NCBI RefSeq assembly: GCF_030719215.1
Contig: NZ_CP120983.1
Location: forward strand, 4,092,001-4,156,000
Reading direction: 5' to 3'
Length of the DNA: 64,000 nt
Source: Streptomyces sp. Alt3
GTDB lineage: Bacteria > Actinomycetota > Actinomycetes > Streptomycetales > Streptomycetaceae
Both the position numbers and the translations under genes were made by a program. The notes under the pieces are model-generated. The model did not search any database. It saw only the letters and a list, made by a program, of their open reading frames with translations, and was not told where the DNA came from. This document shows positions 7,490-15,593 of the stretch, piece by piece. How positions within the stretch are numbered: the stretch's first letter is position 1; the number at the start of each line of letters is the position of its first letter.

Positions 7490-8995
7490 TCAGCCGGAGG
7501 CCGTTCTGCCGGCGCTGCCCCACTCCACCCGCGGTCCCTCGACCGCGGGTGCTGTGTTCCGTGAGGGATGCGGGCGCACCTGCAGGAGTGCCGTGCGGTC
7601 CGGCGCACCGTCGAGCACCCCGCCCGACGGATCGTCGGACCCGTCGTACCGGACGGGATCCCGCTCCGGCCTCAGGATGTCCCTGACGATCACGGCGCAC
7701 AGGTACAGCGTTCCCAGCAGATGCAGGATGATCGCGACCTGGTACCCCTCCTGCGGCAGCCCCTGGTGCTTGTCCCCGCTCGTCGTGTAGGCGAGGTAGA
7801 ACCAGATCCCCAGGAAGTACACGACCTCGCAGGCCTGCCAGACCAGGAAGTCCCGCCAGCGGGGCCTGGCCAGTGCGGCCAGAGGGATCAGCCAGAGCAC
7901 GTACTGCGGTGAGTAGACCTTGTTCGTCAGGATGAAGGCCGCCACCACGAGGAACGCGAGCTGGGCGAAGCGCGGCCGGTGACGGGCGGCCAGAGCCAGC
8001 CCGGCGATACCTGCACACAGCACGATCATCATCAGCACGGAAGCCGTGTTCACCGTGCTCACGTCGATGGACCGTCCGGTGCGCTGGGTGATGATCAGCC
8101 AGAACGAGCCGTAGTCGATCTGCCGCTCCTGGCTGAACGTGTAGAACTTCTTCCACCCCTCCGGCGCGTACGCCATCACCGGAACGTTCACCAGCAGCCA
8201 GGCCGCCGCCGCACCGAACAGCGCCACCCCGTACGCGCGCCACTTCCCGGCCCGCCAGCAGAGGACCAGCAGAGGCCCGAGGAGCAGCACGGGATAGAGC
8301 TTGGCGGCGGTGGCGAGGCCGATGAGGACACCGAAGGCGAGATTCCTGCCGCGGGACCACATGAGCATCGCCGCGGCCGTCAGCGCGACGGCAAGCAGAT
8401 CCCAGTTGATCGTCGCGGTGAGAGCGAGCGCCGGAGCGAGCGCGACCAGAAGTCCGTCCCAGGGCCGGCGCCGGTGCGTACGGGCGACGCACAGCGCGAC
8501 GATCACGGCGCAGACCATCAGCATCCCCGCGTTGACCATCCAGTACATCTGCTCGCGCTGCTGTACGGGATCCGAGGACGGTGTCAGCGTCAGCCAGGAG
8601 GCGACCTGCATGAAGAGACCTGTCAGGACGGGGTACTCGAGGTACGCCATGTCGCCGCCGAGGCGGTCGAAATAGGGCACGAGGCCGTCGGCGAAGCCGC
8701 GTCCGACGAAGAGGTGCGGGATGTCCGAGTAGCACGCGTGCGTGTACTGCGAACTGGTGCCGCGGAACCACGCCCAGTCGTAGCAGGGGATCTTCTGCAC
8801 CATGCCGAGTGCGAACATCCCGATCGCCACGAGCGCGATGACGCGCAGCGGTGTGAGCGGCCCCGATCCGAACCGTGCCCAGCGCCCCGCGGGCCCGCCG
8901 ATCAGTTCACTGCCCGCTGCGGCGATCTCGTCCTGTCGCGTGGGCGGTACGACGGACGGCTCCTGGTGCACGCTCGTGTCTTCTGCGCTTGGCAT
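7490..8995 (-). CDS. GT87-type (DUF2029) membrane glycosyltransferase
   Basis: A 501-aa polytopic protein with about ten to twelve hydrophobic segments. LTPLRVIALVAIGMFALGM is near the N-terminus, followed by YFDRLGGDMAYLEYPVLTGL, which resembles the acidic loop of polyprenol-phosphate-mannose-dependent GT-C enzymes. The start at 8995 (MPSAEDTSV) has GGATG upstream; in-frame ATGs at 9004 and 9052 are less likely. It lies convergent to the racemase-like gene with only 13 bases between stops. A role in lipoglycan or wall glycan synthesis is likely; the acceptor is unknown. Confidence 0.8.
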   Translation of the reverse strand: MPSAEDTSVHQEPSVVPPTRQDEIAAAGSELIGGPAGRWARFGSGPLTPLRVIALVAIGMFALGMVQKIPCYDWAWFRGTSSQYTHACYSDIPHLFVGRGFADGLVPYFDRLGGDMAYLEYPVLTGLFMQVASWLTLTPSSDPVQQREQMYWMVNAGMLMVCAVIVALCVARTHRRRPWDGLLVALAPALALTATINWDLLAVALTAAAMLMWSRGRNLAFGVLIGLATAAKLYPVLLLGPLLVLCWRAGKWRAYGVALFGAAAAWLLVNVPVMAYAPEGWKKFYTFSQERQIDYGSFWLIITQRTGRSIDVSTVNTASVLMMIVLCAGIAGLALAARHRPRFAQLAFLVVAAFILTNKVYSPQYVLWLIPLAALARPRWRDFLVWQACEVVYFLGIWFYLAYTTSGDKHQGLPQEGYQVAIILHLLGTLYLCAVIVRDILRPERDPVRYDGSDDPSGGVLDGAPDRTALLQVRPHPSRNTAPAVEGPRVEWGSAGRTASG

Positions 8996-9161
8996 GCCGC
9001 ACATCCTGCCGTACGGCGCTGTGTGCGGGCGTGGCCCGCGTCCGGGACACACGGAAGGGCCGTCGACACCTGGCTGGTGTCGACGGCCCTCATACGCGTA
9101 CCCGGGCGTCCTCCTGGGGGCCCGCGGGGCGGCGCTTCATCGGCGCCGCCCCGGGCAGGTG

Positions 9162-11846
9162 CTACCCGCCGCCGCCGAAGATCCCGCCGCGGCTGGTCTC
9201 CTCGCCCTCCGTCGTACCTTCGGTCGTCCCTGTGGTCGTTCCGGTGTCCGTTCCGCCGTCCGACGTCCCGGCGTCCGTCCCACCGTCGGTGGACCCGTCC
9301 GTGGTTCCCCCGCTGTTGTTGCCGTTGCTGGTCCCACCGTTCTGGTTGTTCTTGCACTCCCAGTCGAGCGGCTGGCACGTCTCGCTCGGCGAGGGGGACG
9401 GGGTCGTCGGGGTGGGAGACGGGGAAGTGGGCTCTTCCGTGGTCTCCGAGGGCGAAGGCGTCGGGCTCGGCGTCGGGCTGGGGCTGACCGCGCCGCCGCC
9501 GAACACCGTGTCACCGTACGGCTCCGGCTTGGGGAAGTTGACGACCTTCGTCCCCTTCACCGCTTCGGCCATGTAGTTGTGCCAGATCTGCGCGGGGAAC
9601 GAGGCACCGTGGATCGACTTCTCGCCGCCCGTGCCGTACATCTCCAGGAACTCGCGGTTCTTCTGGGTCTCGTCGTCATCCATCCGGAACATGCTGACGG
9701 CGGTCGACAACTGCGGGGTGTAGCCGACGAACCAGGCGGACTTGTTGCCGTCCGTGGTACCCGTCTTGCCGGCCACGTCACGCCCGGGGAGCTGGGCGGG
9801 CGTGCCCGTTCCGTTTTCGACGACGTTCTTCAGCACGTCGGTGACGTTATCCGCGATGACGTTCGAGAACGCGGGCTTCGTCTTGGTCTCGTGTTTGTAG
9901 ATGACCTCGCCCTTGTGCTTGACCTCGGTGACCGAGAAGGGCTCCCGCTGCTTGCCGCTGGTGGCGAAGGTGGCGTACGCACCTGCCATGCGGATGGCAC
10001 TCGGCGAGGACGTACCGATCGAGAACGAGGGGACGTTCGAGTTCGCCATGTAGTCGTCGTCACGCAGCCCCGCGTCGAGGGCGGCCTGCTTCACCTTGTC
10101 GGTGCCGACGTCCATGCCGAGCTGGACGTAGGGCGAGTTGGCGGACTCCTGCATGGCGTACTTGAGAGTCATGTCGCCGTAGCTGCGGTCCCCGTCGTTG
10201 GTCTGCAGCCACTCTCCGCCGTCGTCGTTCTCCCAGACCTGGCCGTTGTATTCGTTGATCCTCAGCTTGTTGTCGCCGTTGTAGGTGCTCTTAGGCGAGA
10301 CGATCGTGCGCTCCGACGCGCTCTGGTCAGGGCCGAGTTCCGGATTGCGCTTGCCGTACTGCATGGCGGCCGCCAGCACGAACGGCTTCCAGGTCGATCC
10401 GACCTGCGCACCGGTCGCGTCGGCATTGTTGGTGTAGTGCGTCGTCGCGTTCTGGCCGCCGTACGTGGCGACGATGGCGCCCGTCTTCGTGTCCACCGAC
10501 GCGCCGCCGAACTCGACGTGCGTGTCCTTGTCGGGACGCTTCTTCGGGTCGATCTTGGCTTCGTACACCTTCTTGATCGACTTCTCGAGCTGGTCGACCT
10601 TCTTCTTCACGAAGGTCGTGTGGATCTCGTAGCCGCCCCGGGACAGTTCCTTCTCGGTGACGCCCTCCTTGTTGTGCGCAAGGAAGTACTTCGTGGCGAG
10701 ATCGACCAGGTAGCCGGTCTGGCCGCCCAGCTTGGCGTCCTTCTTCGGCTTGTCCGGCATGGGGAACGTGTCGTACTTCGCACGCTCCGTCGCGCTCATC
10801 CGGCCGTCCTTGACCTGCTCGTCGAGGATCCACTCCCACCGCGCCTTGGCACGCCGGGTGTTCTCCTTGGCGGAGGCCTTCACGGAGTCGACCTCGGGAG
10901 CACCCGCGGGGTCGTAGTAGCTCGCGCCCTTGAGCAGAGTCGCGAGGAAGGCGCACTCGCTCGGGTTCAGGTCCGTGGCGTCCTTGCCGTAGTACGCACG
11001 TGCGGCGGCCTGGAGGCCCGACGCGCCCCGGCCGTAGTAGGAGACGTTGAGGTAGCCCTCCATGACCTTGTTCTTCTTGACCGTCTCGCCGACCTTGAGC
11101 GTGATGAAGAGTTCCTTGACCTTCCGGCTCACGGTCTGGTCCTGGCTGAGCATGGAGTTCTTCACATACTGCTGGGTGATCGTCGAACCGCCCTGGGTGT
11201 CACCTCCCCGGGCCATGTTGTAGAAGGCGCGGGCGATACCCATGGGGTCGATGCCCCTGTCGTCGTCGAACGACTTGTTCTCGGCCGAGATGACGGCATT
11301 CCGCATCGCTGCGGGAATCTGGGCGTACTCGAGCGACTGACGGTTGACGGAACCGCCCGTGGCGACCATCTGCGTGTCGTCGGCCCAGTAGTAGACGTTG
11401 TTCTGGGCGGTGGCGAGGTCCTTGGGCTCGGGCGGCACCACCAGCGCGTACGCGATACCGGCCGCGCCCATCATGAGCCCCAGGAAGCCCAGGCACAGCC
11501 CGGAGACGAGCTTCCACGAAGGGACCCAGCGCCGGAAGCCGTACTTCCCCGCACGCGGGTAGTCGATCATCCGCTTCTTGCCGGAGTCCTCACGGCCCCG
11601 GCCGCGGCCTTCGTGGCCGGTGCTGTCGCCACCTCCCCGCCGCCGGCCCCCGCCGCGCTGGGCGGCGCGGCGGGCCTCGGCGCGGCCGCCGTACGACGAC
11701 TCCTCACCGTGCTCGACGGAGGGTGATTCCTCGGTTGCTCTGCGTGACGCATCGGTGCGGCGTCCAGCAGGCTGTTGGGCGGCTCGTCTGGCCGCTGCGC
11801 GCCCGCCACCTTGCGGTTGCGGCGCTTTGCGACGGTGCTCGCTCAT
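9162..11846 (-). CDS. Class A penicillin-binding protein (transglycosylase/transpeptidase)
   Basis: A bifunctional peptidoglycan synthase of 894 aa. A basic Arg/Ala-rich cytosolic tail (~1-110) precedes one membrane helix (~110-135). The GT51 domain has AENKSFDDDRGIDPMGIARA, GGSTITQQYVKN and YYGRGASGLQAAARAYYGK. The transpeptidase domain has SxxK in GSTWKPF, SxN in SANSPY and KTG in GKTGTTDGNKSAW. The C-terminal ~130 residues are a Pro/Ser/Thr then Gly/Thr/Asp-rich tail ending GGIFGGGG. In GT51 motif 1 the usual His is Asp (FDDDRG). A GAGGAG site precedes the ATG at 11846. It probably shares a transcript with the GT87 gene downstream. Confidence 0.95.
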   Translation of the reverse strand: MSEHRRKAPQPQGGGRAAARRAAQQPAGRRTDASRRATEESPSVEHGEESSYGGRAEARRAAQRGGGRRRGGGDSTGHEGRGRGREDSGKKRMIDYPRAGKYGFRRWVPSWKLVSGLCLGFLGLMMGAAGIAYALVVPPEPKDLATAQNNVYYWADDTQMVATGGSVNRQSLEYAQIPAAMRNAVISAENKSFDDDRGIDPMGIARAFYNMARGGDTQGGSTITQQYVKNSMLSQDQTVSRKVKELFITLKVGETVKKNKVMEGYLNVSYYGRGASGLQAAARAYYGKDATDLNPSECAFLATLLKGASYYDPAGAPEVDSVKASAKENTRRAKARWEWILDEQVKDGRMSATERAKYDTFPMPDKPKKDAKLGGQTGYLVDLATKYFLAHNKEGVTEKELSRGGYEIHTTFVKKKVDQLEKSIKKVYEAKIDPKKRPDKDTHVEFGGASVDTKTGAIVATYGGQNATTHYTNNADATGAQVGSTWKPFVLAAAMQYGKRNPELGPDQSASERTIVSPKSTYNGDNKLRINEYNGQVWENDDGGEWLQTNDGDRSYGDMTLKYAMQESANSPYVQLGMDVGTDKVKQAALDAGLRDDDYMANSNVPSFSIGTSSPSAIRMAGAYATFATSGKQREPFSVTEVKHKGEVIYKHETKTKPAFSNVIADNVTDVLKNVVENGTGTPAQLPGRDVAGKTGTTDGNKSAWFVGYTPQLSTAVSMFRMDDDETQKNREFLEMYGTGGEKSIHGASFPAQIWHNYMAEAVKGTKVVNFPKPEPYGDTVFGGGAVSPSPTPSPTPSPSETTEEPTSPSPTPTTPSPSPSETCQPLDWECKNNQNGGTSNGNNSGGTTDGSTDGGTDAGTSDGGTDTGTTTGTTEGTTEGEETSRGGIFGGGG

Positions 11847-12094
11847 CGAACGACTACTCCTCGGGCAGGCGAGAGCGCCTGGAAGCGGCAGTTGAGTTCC
11901 GGTCCCCCCGAAATACGGACAAGCCCTGCGGAAGGCTCACCCGCAGTACTTCCGGCAGTCCGCGATAACGGACGCACGACGGCTCCTCGCGGTTCCCGGT
12001 GGTCTGCATGCCGCACAGACTACGCACGGTCAAAAACCTCCGTGGACCGAACTTCACCCCAAATTACGCAAGTCACTCCCTATGAATCGAGGAT

Positions 12095-12108
12095 GTGACG
12101 CCGGTCAC
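12095..12108. promoter_or_regulatory. Crp-like site GTGACGCCGGTCAC
   Basis: The palindrome fits the streptomycete Crp pattern GTG(N)6GNCAC exactly and lies in the 384-base gap (11847-12230) between the divergent PBP and PadR genes. A wider pair GAGGATG (12089-12095) / CATCCTC (12113-12119) surrounds it. Regulation by Crp is inferred from the motif only. Confidence 0.4.
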
Positions 12109-12148
12109 GAAGCATCCTCTTGTCGAACATCACGAGTCGATCTATCGT

Positions 12149-12175
12149 GCTGATGTATCGAGTCGATACATCAGC
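12149..12175. promoter_or_regulatory. Perfect 27-bp palindrome, candidate PadR operator
   Basis: Arms of 13 bp (GCTGATGTATCGA and its exact complement) flank one central G. The ATGTATC...GATACAT core is the type of sequence bound by PadR repressors. It ends 55 bases before the PadR gene start, so autoregulation is likely. A partial copy of the core (CGAGTCGAT) is repeated at 12133-12141. Confidence 0.75.
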
Positions 12176-12230
12176 TCGGCATAAGGTGGTTCCAGCAGCC
12201 CGTGGAGACCAGGCGGAAGAGGAGGCGAAG

Positions 12231-12932
12231 GTGAGCAGACGCTCAGGCATCCTCGAATTCGCCGTACTCGGCCTGCTCCGTGAGTCCCCCATGCACGGGT
12301 ACGAGCTGCGCAAGCGCCTCAACACCTCGTTGGGCATCTTTCGCGCCTTCAGCTACGGCACCCTCTACCCCTGCCTCAAGACGCTGGTCGCGAACGGCTG
12401 GTTGATCGAGGAACCGGGAAGTGTTCCGGCTCTGCCACCCGAAACAGGCCGTGGGGTCGCTCCGGCGTCCTCGCTGGCCGGGCGTCGCGCCAAGATCGTC
12501 TACCGGTTGACGGCGGAAGGTAAGGAGCACTTCGAGGAGCTGCTCTCGCACACCGGTCCGGACTCCTGGGAGGACGAGCACTTCGCGGCTCGTTTCGCCT
12601 TCTTCGGGCAGACGGAGCGCGAGGTGCGGATGCGCGTCCTCGAAGGTCGCCGCAGCAGGCTGGAGGAACGCCTCGAGAAGATGCGTGCCTCTCTCGCCCG
12701 CACCCGGGAACGACTCGACGACTACACGCTTGAGCTGCAGCGACACGGCATGGAGTCCGTGGAGCGCGAAGTGCGCTGGCTGAACGAGCTCATCGAGAGC
12801 GAGCGGTCGGGACGGGATCAGCGACGATCCTCACCCGAAGACTCCACTCAGCACGACTCATCAGGAGAGACGGGCGGCCTGCCCCGGCACCGGGACACCT
12901 CCCGGCCGGATCCGTCCGACGACACGAAGTGA
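12231..12932 (+). CDS. PadR family transcriptional regulator
   Basis: The 233-aa product opens with SRRSGILEFAVLGLLRESPM followed by HGYELRKRLNTSLG, the PadR winged helix-turn-helix. A VYRLTAEGKEHFEELL wing and a long C-terminal coiled coil for dimerisation (roughly residues 130-205) follow; the last ~30 residues are polar and disordered. GTG at 12231 is preferred: AGAGGAGG lies eight bases before it and the upstream palindrome would otherwise be inside the coding frame. It sits 62 bases before inositol-3-phosphate synthase on the same strand and may control it; that target is inferred from position. Confidence 0.9.
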   Translation: MSRRSGILEFAVLGLLRESPMHGYELRKRLNTSLGIFRAFSYGTLYPCLKTLVANGWLIEEPGSVPALPPETGRGVAPASSLAGRRAKIVYRLTAEGKEHFEELLSHTGPDSWEDEHFAARFAFFGQTEREVRMRVLEGRRSRLEERLEKMRASLARTRERLDDYTLELQRHGMESVEREVRWLNELIESERSGRDQRRSSPEDSTQHDSSGETGGLPRHRDTSRPDPSDDTK

Positions 12933-12994
12933 CACCCCCGCGGGCCCGCAAGGCGTCATCGGGGAACACCGAGAACACACAGGGAGCAATCGGC

Positions 12995-14077
12995 ATGGGT
13001 TCGGTTCGCGTAGCCATCGTCGGCGTGGGCAACTGCGCCGCCTCACTGGTGCAGGGCGTCGAGTACTACAAGGACGCCGATCCGGCCGGCAAGGTGCCCG
13101 GTCTGATGCACGTCCAGTTCGGCGACTACCACGTGAGCGACGTCGAGTTCGTCGCTGCCTTCGACGTCGACGCGAAGAAGGTCGGCCTCGACCTCGCGGA
13201 CGCCATCGGCGCCAGCGAGAACAACACCATCAAGATCGCCGATGTGCCGAACACCGGCGTGACCGTTCAGCGCGGCCACACCCACGACGGTCTGGGCAAG
13301 TACTACCGCGAGACGATCGAGGAGTCCGCCGACGCCCCGGTCGACATCGTCCAGATCCTCAAGGACAAGCAGGTCGACGTCCTCGTCTGCTACCTGCCCG
13401 TCGGCTCCGAGGTTGCTGCCAAGTTCTACGCGCAGTGCGCCATCGACGCGAAGGTCGCGTTCGTCAACGCTCTTCCGGTGTTCATCGCCGGCACCAAGGA
13501 GTGGGCGGACAAGTTCACCGAGGCCGGTGTCCCGATCGTCGGCGACGACATCAAGTCCCAGGTCGGCGCCACCATCACGCACCGTGTGATGGCGAAGCTG
13601 TTCGAGGACCGGGGTGTCATCCTGGACCGCACGATGCAGCTGAACGTCGGCGGCAACATGGACTTCAAGAACATGCTCGAGCGTGAGCGCCTGGAGTCGA
13701 AGAAGATCTCGAAGACGCAGGCCGTCACCTCGCAGATCCGTGACCGCGAACTCGGTGCGGACAATGTCCACATCGGCCCCTCGGACTACGTGGCCTGGCT
13801 GGACGACCGCAAGTGGGCGTATGTGCGCCTCGAGGGCCGTGCCTTCGGTGACGTTCCGCTGAACCTGGAGTACAAGCTCGAGGTCTGGGACTCTCCGAAC
13901 TCCGCCGGTGTCATCATCGACGCCGTGCGTGCTGCGAAGATCGCCAAGGACCGCGGTATCGGCGGCCCGATCCTCTCGGCCTCTTCGTACTTCATGAAGT
14001 CGCCGCCGGTCCAGTACTTCGACGACGAGGCCCGCGAGAACGTCGAGAAGTTCATCAGCGGCGACGTCGAGCGCTGA
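12995..14077 (+). CDS. ino1: Inositol-3-phosphate synthase
   Basis: Converts glucose 6-phosphate to 1D-myo-inositol 3-phosphate (NAD-dependent), the entry to mycothiol and phosphatidylinositol in actinobacteria. The 360-aa length is typical of the short actinobacterial form. VRVAIVGVGNCAASLVQG (residues 4-21) is the nucleotide-binding loop. NVGGNMDFKNMLERERLESK (about 215-234) and SDYVAWLDDRKWAYVRLEGR are active-site and tetramer regions. The ATG at 12995 has AGGGAG upstream. Downstream of PadR and followed by a strong hairpin at 14118-14152. Confidence 0.95.
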   Translation: MGSVRVAIVGVGNCAASLVQGVEYYKDADPAGKVPGLMHVQFGDYHVSDVEFVAAFDVDAKKVGLDLADAIGASENNTIKIADVPNTGVTVQRGHTHDGLGKYYRETIEESADAPVDIVQILKDKQVDVLVCYLPVGSEVAAKFYAQCAIDAKVAFVNALPVFIAGTKEWADKFTEAGVPIVGDDIKSQVGATITHRVMAKLFEDRGVILDRTMQLNVGGNMDFKNMLERERLESKKISKTQAVTSQIRDRELGADNVHIGPSDYVAWLDDRKWAYVRLEGRAFGDVPLNLEYKLEVWDSPNSAGVIIDAVRAAKIAKDRGIGGPILSASSYFMKSPPVQYFDDEARENVEKFISGDVER

Positions 14078-14117
14078 TCCGGCCCGTCGCCACTTCGGTG
14101 ACACCGCTTCTCCATCT

Positions 14118-14152
14118 GGGGGGTCCCCGGGCAATCCGCCCGGAGGCCCCCC
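14118..14152 (+). terminator. Hairpin after inositol-3-phosphate synthase
   Basis: CCGGGC (14127-14132) / GCCCGG (14138-14143) with an AATCC loop, extended outward by GGGGGG (14118-14123) / CCCCCC (14147-14152). It lies just before the MFS gene and includes its possible Shine-Dalgarno GGAGG, so it may also affect that gene's translation. Confidence 0.7.
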
Positions 14153-14173
14153 ACATGTGTGACGCTTGCGCAC

Positions 14174-15463
14174 ATGCCTGTCGTGCGTGATCTGGTCGTA
14201 CTCCTGCGCCTTCGGAACTTCCGTCGCCTACTCGGCGTACGGCTTCTCTCCCAGTCGGCGGACGGTGTCTACCAGGTCGCGCTCGCCACCTACGTGGTCT
14301 TCTCACCCGAGAACGAGACAACGCCCGGCGCCATCGCCTCCGCCATGGCGGTGCTGCTGCTGCCGTACTCGCTCATCGGGCCGTTCGCGGGAGTGTTGCT
14401 CGACCGCTGGCCCCGCCGACAGGTCTTCCTGTACGGAAACCTGCTTCGAGCCACGCTGGCTTGCTGCACGGCCCTGCTGCTCCTCAGTTCCGTCCCGGAC
14501 TGGCTGTTCTACGCTTCCGCGCTCTGTGTCACTGCCGTCAACCGTTTCGTGCTTGCCGGACTGTCGGCAGCCCTCCCGCGTGTCGTCGACACCGAGCGGC
14601 TCGTCATCGCCAACTCCCTGTCCCCGACAGCCGGCACGCTGGCTGCTACCGCCGGCGGCGGTCTCGCGCTGGCCATCCGGCTCGTGACAGACGGCTCAGA
14701 CGCCGCTGCAGTCCTCCTGGGAGCAGCCCTCTACCTACTCTCGGCATTGGTCGCCGTGACTCTGCCCCGCACACTTCTCGGGCCGGACCGGGACCTGCAC
14801 CACGTGCCCTTGCGGCAGGCCTTCACCACCACCGCACGAGGGCTCGTCGACGGGTTGCGCCATCTGGCCGAGCGGAGGAACGCGGCGCACGCGCTGGCCG
14901 CAATAACGGTGATCCGCTTCTGTTACGGAGCGCTGACCGTGATGGTGCTGATGCTGTGCCGCTACGCCTGGTCCGACGGCGAGTCCGACGGCCTGGCCCT
15001 TCTCGGCCTCGCACTGGGCGCGTCCGCCGCAGGGTACTTCGTGGCTGCCTTGATGTCCCCGTGGGCGGTCGGACGCTTCGGACGGTACGGCTGGCTGGCC
15101 GGCTGCGCCGGAGGTGCCGCCCTCCTCGAACCTGCATTGGGGCTTCCCTTTGCCCCTGCTCCGATGCTGGCGGCAGCTTTCATCCTCGGGCTCGTGACCC
15201 AGGGAACGAAGATTGCCACGGATACCGAGGTACAGACCTCCGTGGACGACGCCTACCGCGGACGGATCTTTTCGCTCTACGACGTGCTGTTCAATGTCGC
15301 CTTCGTCGCTGCCGCAGCGATGTCCGCCCTCGTACTGCCCCCTGACGGGCGGTCCGTCGTCGTGGTGCTCACCGTGGCCGTGCTCTACGCCATCGTCTCG
15401 GTGTCCATGCTGTGCCGACGCCGCACGAGCTTGGCACTCCAACACACCCGCATCGAGGAATGA
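14174..15463 (+). CDS. MFS transporter
   Basis: A 429-aa major facilitator protein with twelve predicted membrane helices. The N-terminal MPVVRDLVVLLRLRNFRRLL then LLSQSADGVYQVALATYVVF, and the loop FAGVLLDRWPRRQVFLYGN between helices 2 and 3, is the MFS signature region. Substrate unknown. ATG at 14174 and GTG at 14159 are both possible; GTG has GGAGG 12 bases upstream, inside the preceding terminator stem. The stop codon (15461-15463) is inside a 38-bp palindrome that contains parS. Confidence 0.85.
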   Translation: MPVVRDLVVLLRLRNFRRLLGVRLLSQSADGVYQVALATYVVFSPENETTPGAIASAMAVLLLPYSLIGPFAGVLLDRWPRRQVFLYGNLLRATLACCTALLLLSSVPDWLFYASALCVTAVNRFVLAGLSAALPRVVDTERLVIANSLSPTAGTLAATAGGGLALAIRLVTDGSDAAAVLLGAALYLLSALVAVTLPRTLLGPDRDLHHVPLRQAFTTTARGLVDGLRHLAERRNAAHALAAITVIRFCYGALTVMVLMLCRYAWSDGESDGLALLGLALGASAAGYFVAALMSPWAVGRFGRYGWLAGCAGGAALLEPALGLPFAPAPMLAAAFILGLVTQGTKIATDTEVQTSVDDAYRGRIFSLYDVLFNVAFVAAAAMSALVLPPDGRSVVVVLTVAVLYAIVSVSMLCRRRTSLALQHTRIEE

Positions 15464-15497
15464 GGGGCGTTGTTTCACGTGAAACAACGCCCCTCAT
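15460..15497. terminator. 38-bp perfect palindrome: terminator with parS at its centre
   Basis: ATGAGGGGCGTTGTTTCAC and its exact complement abut with no spacer; the central 14 bp are a parS site (15472-15485). The MFS stop codon is the outer part of the left arm. It can work as a terminator hairpin in RNA and a ParB site in DNA. Confidence 0.8.
15472..15485. other. parS site 2
   Basis: Perfect GTTTCACGTGAAAC at the centre of the 38-bp palindrome after the MFS gene. Confidence 0.95.
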
Positions 15498-15532
15498 GAA
15501 CCATCCCGGGACGCCCTCGGGAGATCAGTCGT

Positions 15533-15546
15533 GTTTCACGTGAAAC
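15533..15546. other. parS site 3
   Basis: Perfect GTTTCACGTGAAAC, 61 bases from parS 2 (centre to centre), in the convergent gap before pcnA. Symmetry extends to 18 bp. Confidence 0.95.
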
Positions 15547-15593
15547 ACAAGGACCGAGGGCTTACCTCTTCACCTGCCCTGCCGTAGCAGGCG

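Noticed and set aside
8802..11726. Long rightward open frame (974 codons) across the class A PBP gene
   Set aside because: Antisense shadow of a high-GC gene; repetitive Arg/Val/Leu/Asp composition and no domain, while the leftward frame has all PBP motifs.
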